Below are positions 59,218 to 64,000 of a DNA stretch of 64,000 bases, in pieces. The DNA comes from Alphaproteobacteria bacterium (GTDB taxonomy: Bacteria; Pseudomonadota; Alphaproteobacteria; Caulobacterales; Maricaulaceae), in NCBI GenBank assembly GCA_016124205.1, contig WGOD01000001.1:558001-622000 (forward strand), read 5' to 3'. Positions within the stretch are counted from its first letter, which is position 1; the number at the start of each line of letters is the position of its first letter. The notes under the pieces are model-generated. The model was not told where the DNA came from and did no database searches. It saw nothing but the letters and a program-made list of their open reading frames with translations. Both the position numbers and the translations under genes were made by a program.

Positions 59218-62200
59218 ATGTCGTTTTCGAAATTTGCCGGTCTGATCACGGCCGTTATGCTGTTGGCTTCCGGTCACGCCATTGCCGACGCGCCGGTCGA
59301 AGTGTCGGCCGAACAGGCTGCCGCGCTCGATACAGGCGCACGCGTCCGGGTCATCGTGATGATGTCGGATCCCGGAATTCCGGTCGACGCTGCGGCCGTT
59401 TCTCCATCCGCACGGGCGGAACGAAGCGCGGCGATCCGAGCCACTCAGGACGCAGCCGTCAACGACGCCCTCGGCCTTTCGCTTGAAGCTCTTGAAGAGC
59501 GCCGGGACCGGGCGATCACGGCGTTCGCCGAAGATCGGGCCGAAGGCGAGTTGCGTGAGGCTCCGCGTCTTGTCCAGTCGTATCGCCATACGCCGGCGCT
59601 CGCGATGTCACTCAACCGCGCCGAGATCGAGGCGATGGCCCGTGCCCCCGGTGTCGAGCGGATCGTCGAGGATCTGATCACGGAAGCCATGATGGACGAG
59701 TCGCTACCCCTGATTGGCGCGACCCTGATGCATGACCTCGGTTTCACCGGCGAGGGGTATGCCGTCGCCATCGTCGATACCGGCACCGATCATGATCACC
59801 CGATGCTGGCGAACGGTATCGTATCGTCGGCCTGCTTCTCCACGACCGACCCGACGATCAATGCCGTCTCCAGATGCCCGGGCGGTCTGTCGGTCGAAAT
59901 CGGCGGCCGTGCCGGCGACGATTGCGACCGCTGCCGCATTCCCGCAACGCACGGCACGCATGTCGGCGGCACAGCCGCGGGCCGTCCGGTGACCACGGAT
60001 TTCGACGGCACGAACCGTCAGCTCATGGGTGTTGCCCCGGGGGCCGGGATCGTCGCAGTCAACGTCTTCTATACGGACACGCAGGAGAATGACGCCTATT
60101 CGCAGACCAGCGACCAGCTCGCCGCGCTCGAATGGCTGTTCGACAACCGGGAAATCCCGAACCCCGAGGGCGGGGACCCGATCCAGCTCGCCGCGATCAA
60201 TATGAGCCTTGGCGGCGGCTATACCGAGAATTTCTGCCCCACCAATCCGCTGACCCCCATCATCTCGATGCTGCGGACGGCTGGCGTGGCCACGGTCATC
60301 GCATCCGGGAATGAATCGCGGAATTACGGCCTGGCCGAGCCGGCCTGTATCGAACAGGCGATCACGGTCGGTGCGACCGACCGCGATGATCGCGTCGCGT
60401 CCTTCTCCAACTCGTTCTTCGTTGTTGATCTTCTGGCCCCCGGCGTCGGCATTCGTTCGTCGACCGACATGGAGGGGACGACCCCGCTCTATGACGCCTA
60501 CAACGGCACCTCGATGGCGACGCCGCACGTCGCTGGCGCGATCGCGCTGCTGCGTTCGGCGGTGCCGAATGCCAGCCTCGACGAGATCGAGCTGGCGCTG
60601 AAGGCTACCGGCCGTCCCATCACCGATACCGACAACAATCTGACGCGCCCGCGCATTCAGCTGAATGCCGCCTATGCGGCGCTGGTTGAGTTGACGCAAG
60701 GCATGGGTCCGCTCGCCGTCAGCCCAACCACCGACTATTACGCCACGGTCGATCTGAACCGTCCCGAACAGCCCGATGCGGTGATCTACACGATCCGGAA
60801 CACCGGCGCGGCCGACATGAATGTGACCGTGACGGCAAACAACAATGACGCCATCACTTTCGGCGGCGGGCTGCGCCGCTTCACGACCACGGTTGCGGCC
60901 GGAGGCAGCATTGATTTCGGCGTCGAAGTCGACCCGGCGGCGGTGACGCTTGGCCGGACCAATGGAGAAATCGAAATCTCTGCTCCATGGCAGGGAGGGC
61001 GTCAGGTCCTGACCATCACGGCGACGACGATCGGCTACACCGGTGCGCCGCCCACACAGCGCCCCTTGAACGACAACTTCGCCAACGCCTTCCCGATCAC
61101 CGATGCCGTCGCAAGTTTCCCGGCGTCCACCTATGGCGCCACGACGCAGATCGGTGAGCCCGACCACGCCGATCAGGATAATGGCGGATCGATCTGGTAT
61201 GTCATGGAAGCCGAGCGTGGCGGGACGATCCGTTTCACCGCTCAGGGCCGTCTGGGGCAGACCTCGATCGGCGTTTATCGCGGCGACTCACTGGTCGCGC
61301 TCCAGTCCGTCGCGTCGGCCAGCAATACCGGTGGCGACGCCAGCGTCGACATCCCCGCCAACGAGGGCGACCGGTTCCGCATTGCGGTCGACTACAATCC
61401 GGTGCCGAACACAGCCGGCGAAGGAGAGCGCGACCCGATCACGATCTCCGTCCTTCCGCAGGCAGCCAGCTATGACGCGTTCGCGTCGGCGCTCGAACTC
61501 ACCGGCGATAGCGGTCTGGAACAGATGAGTTTCGCCGGTTCGACCGTGGAGGCCGGAGAACCCTTCCCGCCGATGCAGGACGGCCGCGGGACGTTGTGGA
61601 TGCATGTCGCAGGACCGGCCGGCTCTCAGTTTAGCCTGTCTGTCGTGCAAGCGACCGAAGGCGTCGTCTTCGAGCTCTTCTCCGGCAATTCGCTCGCCTC
61701 CCTCACGGAAGTCGAAGGCTGGGTCTATACGTCGCTGACCTTCGGAACGGTCAATTCCGTCACCATTCCGGACGGCGGACTTTATATCCGGGCAGTACCG
61801 CTGTCCTTCGGCAGCCCGGTGCCAAACAATGCGGAATTTGTCTTCAACTGGGCCGTTTCCAGCGAAGCCAATCCCGCCCGTGTCGCGACGGCCGTCGCTC
61901 CGCAGATCCGGACCGTCCAGCCGAACCGGTTCGTTTCCGCATTGGTTGCGGCGTCGGCGGCGGCGTCCGGTGCCGATGGCAGCGAGTGCGGTGTCCTGGC
62001 ACCACTCGGCTATCCCGGCGTCTTCCGCTTCATGCCCCTGACGCCGGAGACCGGCGGATCGGGCGACGCGGTCGACATTCCCGCCGGTCAGTCGCAGATC
62101 TTCGCCTTCGGCGCCCAGCGTGGCCCGAACACGACGACGCCGAATGCATTCAGCGGACTGACGCTCACCCCCGTGACGGTGAGCTGCGAGAACGGTTCCG

Positions 62201-62760
62201 CCGCCCGCCAGACTTCGCTGAACACGCTCTATCTGACCGTGTCGGAAACGCCGTTGCTCGACGTCATCACGTCGATGACCCCCGCCAGCGGAAACGCCGC
62301 CGAGGTGCCGCTGAACGGTGTCACACGAGTGGCCGCCGCGGCGGTGAATATCGGGTCCGTGGAAGGCGACGTGCTGGTCGTGCCGATCGCGCTTGCGGAC
62401 TCCTTCTCCGGTGCCCTGTCCGCAGGCGCGAGCGAGGCCTTCTTCAACATCATTGCCGGGGCCGAGCCCTTCCCGGCGCTGCCGCTGGGCCTCAGCATCT
62501 GTCCGACCGATCCGTCGACGGGGGTGTGCTACTCGGATTTCGCACCGCACCTGTCGATCAACGGTCTTAATGCCAGCGAGTCGCGCACCTTTGCGGTCCG
62601 GCTTGAAGGTCAGGGCGAGGAAATCGCCTTCTCACCAGCGCAGAACCGGATCGGGCTGATCTTCATCCAGGTGACGCGCAGCGAGGGGCAGATCGTGTTC
62701 GACTCGGCACGACTCGTCGGTGGCACGACGATCGCGGTGCGGACGGCAGCGCAGAACTGA
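59218..62760 (+). CDS. Secreted subtilisin-family (S8) serine protease
   Basis: A 1180-residue exported protease. The signal peptide (about 1-24) is followed by a propeptide-like region (to about 160) and a peptidase S8 domain with catalytic Asp187 (IVDTGTDHDHP), His245 (ATHGTHVGG) and Ser432 (NGTSMATPHVAG). Beyond about residue 490 come several beta-rich domains with PPC-like character. There is no autotransporter barrel signature at the C-terminus, so secretion is by another route. A 14-bp-stem terminator follows. Divergent AraC gene upstream. Confidence 0.93.
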   Translation: MSFSKFAGLITAVMLLASGHAIADAPVEVSAEQAAALDTGARVRVIVMMSDPGIPVDAAAVSPSARAERSAAIRATQDAAVNDALGLSLEALEERRDRAITAFAEDRAEGELREAPRLVQSYRHTPALAMSLNRAEIEAMARAPGVERIVEDLITEAMMDESLPLIGATLMHDLGFTGEGYAVAIVDTGTDHDHPMLANGIVSSACFSTTDPTINAVSRCPGGLSVEIGGRAGDDCDRCRIPATHGTHVGGTAAGRPVTTDFDGTNRQLMGVAPGAGIVAVNVFYTDTQENDAYSQTSDQLAALEWLFDNREIPNPEGGDPIQLAAINMSLGGGYTENFCPTNPLTPIISMLRTAGVATVIASGNESRNYGLAEPACIEQAITVGATDRDDRVASFSNSFFVVDLLAPGVGIRSSTDMEGTTPLYDAYNGTSMATPHVAGAIALLRSAVPNASLDEIELALKATGRPITDTDNNLTRPRIQLNAAYAALVELTQGMGPLAVSPTTDYYATVDLNRPEQPDAVIYTIRNTGAADMNVTVTANNNDAITFGGGLRRFTTTVAAGGSIDFGVEVDPAAVTLGRTNGEIEISAPWQGGRQVLTITATTIGYTGAPPTQRPLNDNFANAFPITDAVASFPASTYGATTQIGEPDHADQDNGGSIWYVMEAERGGTIRFTAQGRLGQTSIGVYRGDSLVALQSVASASNTGGDASVDIPANEGDRFRIAVDYNPVPNTAGEGERDPITISVLPQAASYDAFASALELTGDSGLEQMSFAGSTVEAGEPFPPMQDGRGTLWMHVAGPAGSQFSLSVVQATEGVVFELFSGNSLASLTEVEGWVYTSLTFGTVNSVTIPDGGLYIRAVPLSFGSPVPNNAEFVFNWAVSSEANPARVATAVAPQIRTVQPNRFVSALVAASAAASGADGSECGVLAPLGYPGVFRFMPLTPETGGSGDAVDIPAGQSQIFAFGAQRGPNTTTPNAFSGLTLTPVTVSCENGSAARQTSLNTLYLTVSETPLLDVITSMTPASGNAAEVPLNGVTRVAAAAVNIGSVEGDVLVVPIALADSFSGALSAGASEAFFNIIAGAEPFPALPLGLSICPTDPSTGVCYSDFAPHLSINGLNASESRTFAVRLEGQGEEIAFSPAQNRIGLIFIQVTRSEGQIVFDSARLVGGTTIAVRTAAQN

Positions 62761-62786
62761 GGCGTTCTTTCAGGGGGAACGTCTCA

Positions 62787-62826
62787 CTCCGGCCGCACGA
62801 GATAATCGTGCGGCCGGAGATTTATT
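62787..62826 (+). terminator. Terminator after the subtilase gene
   Basis: CTCCGGCCGCACGA (62787-62800) pairs perfectly with TCGTGCGGCCGGAG (62806-62819) around a GATAA loop, 14 bp in all, followed by ATTTATTG. It lies between convergent genes; the run after the stem favours the plus direction. Confidence 0.8.
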
Positions 62827-63496
62827 GTTCGACGAATTCCTCGGCGCACTTGATGAAAACGACACCGTCACCTTCGATGACCTGACCGCCGAGAGAGACC
62901 GGATCGCCGTCCGCCGGCAGCACCGCCAGCGATTCCGCCCGGCGCGCCTGCAGCGGAAATTCGCGCAGCGGCTGGTCGAAGATAAAGGCCGGTTCGTCGC
63001 CCAGCCGGACATAACCCGTGCGCGGCGCGCCATCGAGCGAGGTCTCGACGACCTGCCCGCCGGCATTGTTCGAGGTGACGTCGAAATCCGGCCGGGAACA
63101 GTCGCCGCCGCGGTGCGTCCAGGCCCCCAGCACGTAGTTGCGATCGATCGCATTCGGTTCAGGCGTCTCGGGCGTTTCGAAGTCCTCGGTCACCGTGGAA
63201 ACGCTGATCGCAACGTCCCCATCGACGCACACCGACTCCTCGACGCGCAGACCACTGATCTCGTAGCGGTGATCCACCGACACCCCCTGGGCGCCTGCGA
63301 GGGAGTAGACCGTGCCATCATCGGCGGTCAGCAACAGGCAACGCTGGCCTTGCGAAATGACGCCCGTCACGGAGATCTGATCGGACGGGCCGGTCGTCTC
63401 TCCGTCGTCGATATAGGGATCACCGCCGCCGCAGGCGGCAAGCGCAAGGACACTCGCCCCCGTCAGGGCAATTCGCGTCAGTTGCAATCGGGTCAT
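62822..63496 (-). CDS. Hypothetical lipoprotein
   Basis: A 224-residue lipoprotein: TRLQLTRIALTGASVLALAA then Cys22 is a lipobox. The mature part has SVTGVISQGQRCLLLTADDG (a DUF5818-like beta domain of about 60 residues) and a second part with GAWTHRGGDCSRPDFDV and GEPAFIFDQPLREFPLQARR-like text (LGDEPAFIFDQPLREFPLQ). Function unknown. It is convergent with the subtilase gene. Confidence 0.82.
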   Translation of the reverse strand: MTRLQLTRIALTGASVLALAACGGGDPYIDDGETTGPSDQISVTGVISQGQRCLLLTADDGTVYSLAGAQGVSVDHRYEISGLRVEESVCVDGDVAISVSTVTEDFETPETPEPNAIDRNYVLGAWTHRGGDCSRPDFDVTSNNAGGQVVETSLDGAPRTGYVRLGDEPAFIFDQPLREFPLQARRAESLAVLPADGDPVSLGGQVIEGDGVVFIKCAEEFVEQ

Positions 63497-63635
63497 GTGC
63501 GGCCTCCTGAAACAGCCGGGTTTCTGCCGTCAAAACGTCCGGGCGGGCCCTCATGTTCCGGGAAGCGCTTGCACGCGATTGCGGCGGGGCGCGAATTGTG
63601 GTGTGCCGAAAACGGACGAAGGATTGTTACTTCCG

Positions 63636-64000
63636 ATGGCTGAAACCCCGACCGAATTCTACCGCGAGCGGCGCCTGCCGCCCTATGTCTTCGCCGAGAT
63701 CAACCGGCTGAAGCTCGCCTTCCGCAAGGCCGGGCGCGACGTGATCGATTTCGGCATGGGCAATCCGGACCAGCCGCCCGCCCCGCACATCGTCGCGAAG
63801 CTGGCCGAGGTCGCCGGGGATCCGCGCGCGCACCGCTATTCGGCGAGCCAGGGCGTGCCGGCGCTGCGCAAGGCGCTGGCTCGGTATTACGACCGGCGTT
63901 TCGACGTGTCGCTCGACGCCGATAAGGAAGTCTGCGTCACGCTCGGGTCGAAGGAAGGCCTCGCCAACCTCGCCCAGGCGATCACCGCGCCGGGCGATGT
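63636..64000 (+). CDS. Class I/II PLP-dependent aminotransferase, N-terminal part (runs off the right edge)
   Basis: The first 121 codons are present. FYRERRLPPYVFAEINRLKL, then GRDVIDFGMGNPDQPPAPHI and YSASQGVPALRKALARYYDR are typical of alanine- or LL-diaminopimelate-type aminotransferases. The PLP lysine is past the window edge. Which amino acid it uses cannot be said. ATG 63636 is the start; AAGGA lies about 14 nt upstream. Confidence 0.88.
   Translation, partial: MAETPTEFYRERRLPPYVFAEINRLKLAFRKAGRDVIDFGMGNPDQPPAPHIVAKLAEVAGDPRAHRYSASQGVPALRKALARYYDRRFDVSLDADKEVCVTLGSKEGLANLAQAITAPGD

Noticed and set aside
1-64000. tRNA, rRNA, phage or insertion sequences
   Set aside because: No tRNA cloverleaf, rRNA segment, transposase, integrase or attachment-like repeat was seen by eye; a covariance search was not possible.

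Overview
The window is GC-rich chromosomal DNA from an alphaproteobacterium. The best guess is the Maricaulis/Hyphomonas-type (dimorphic, prosthecate) lineages. This rests on the gene order acpP-fabG-fabD / rpsF-rpsR-rplI / dnaB-alr-radA-cvpA-purF, the Thermus-type isocitrate dehydrogenase, the short divergent homogentisate dioxygenase, and a cluster of GANTC (CcrM-type) sites. The genus is an inference. No rRNA, tRNA, CRISPR, phage or insertion sequence was seen.

Region 1 (1-15.9 kb) is housekeeping. It holds fatty-acid synthesis (acpP, fabG, fabD), a small Phd/ParE-type toxin-antitoxin pair with a palindromic operator, the S6-S18-L9 ribosomal operon with a terminator, replicative helicase, alanine racemase, RadA, CvpA, PurF, an SDR, and on the minus strand Der GTPase, a BamB-like lipoprotein, a YfgM-like TPR protein and PanB. 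Region 2 (16-20 kb) has two copies of a three-gene module (membrane protein, ECF sigma factor, small membrane protein that may be the anti-sigma) separated by an NnrU-like gene, then an SH3 lipoprotein.

Region 3 (20-31 kb) is accessory and regulatory. It has icd with a divergent LysR regulator, a TetR-headed operon of small enzyme-fold proteins (DHFR-like, SRPBCC, two VOC, DUF1428) behind a clear palindrome, secreted and membrane alpha/beta hydrolases, a membrane-bound LytTR regulator, and a second TetR regulator close to two strong palindromes. Region 4 (31-41 kb) holds cspA, guaA, two PH-like membrane paralogues, an RsmB-type methyltransferase, a MAPEG protein, guaB, a 490-bp gene-free stretch with a GATTC repeat array and two other repeat families, rlmE, ppx/gppA and hspQ.

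Region 5 (41-47 kb) is the most striking. An SbtA-type bicarbonate transporter, its SbtB-like PII protein and a beta-carbonic anhydrase lie codirectionally between the tyrosine-degradation genes hmgA and a fumarylacetoacetate hydrolase gene. A perfect MarR-like palindrome precedes hmgA. Region 6 (47-64 kb) carries an unrecognised 443-aa membrane protein, a quinone oxidoreductase, a LysR regulator, an AlgI/AlgJ-like acylation pair, a methyltransferase, a GNAT protein, a TPR-glycosyltransferase-like protein, an AraC regulator divergent from a 1180-aa secreted subtilase, a lipoprotein and the start of an aminotransferase gene. At least four families of palindromic intergenic repeats recur through the window.
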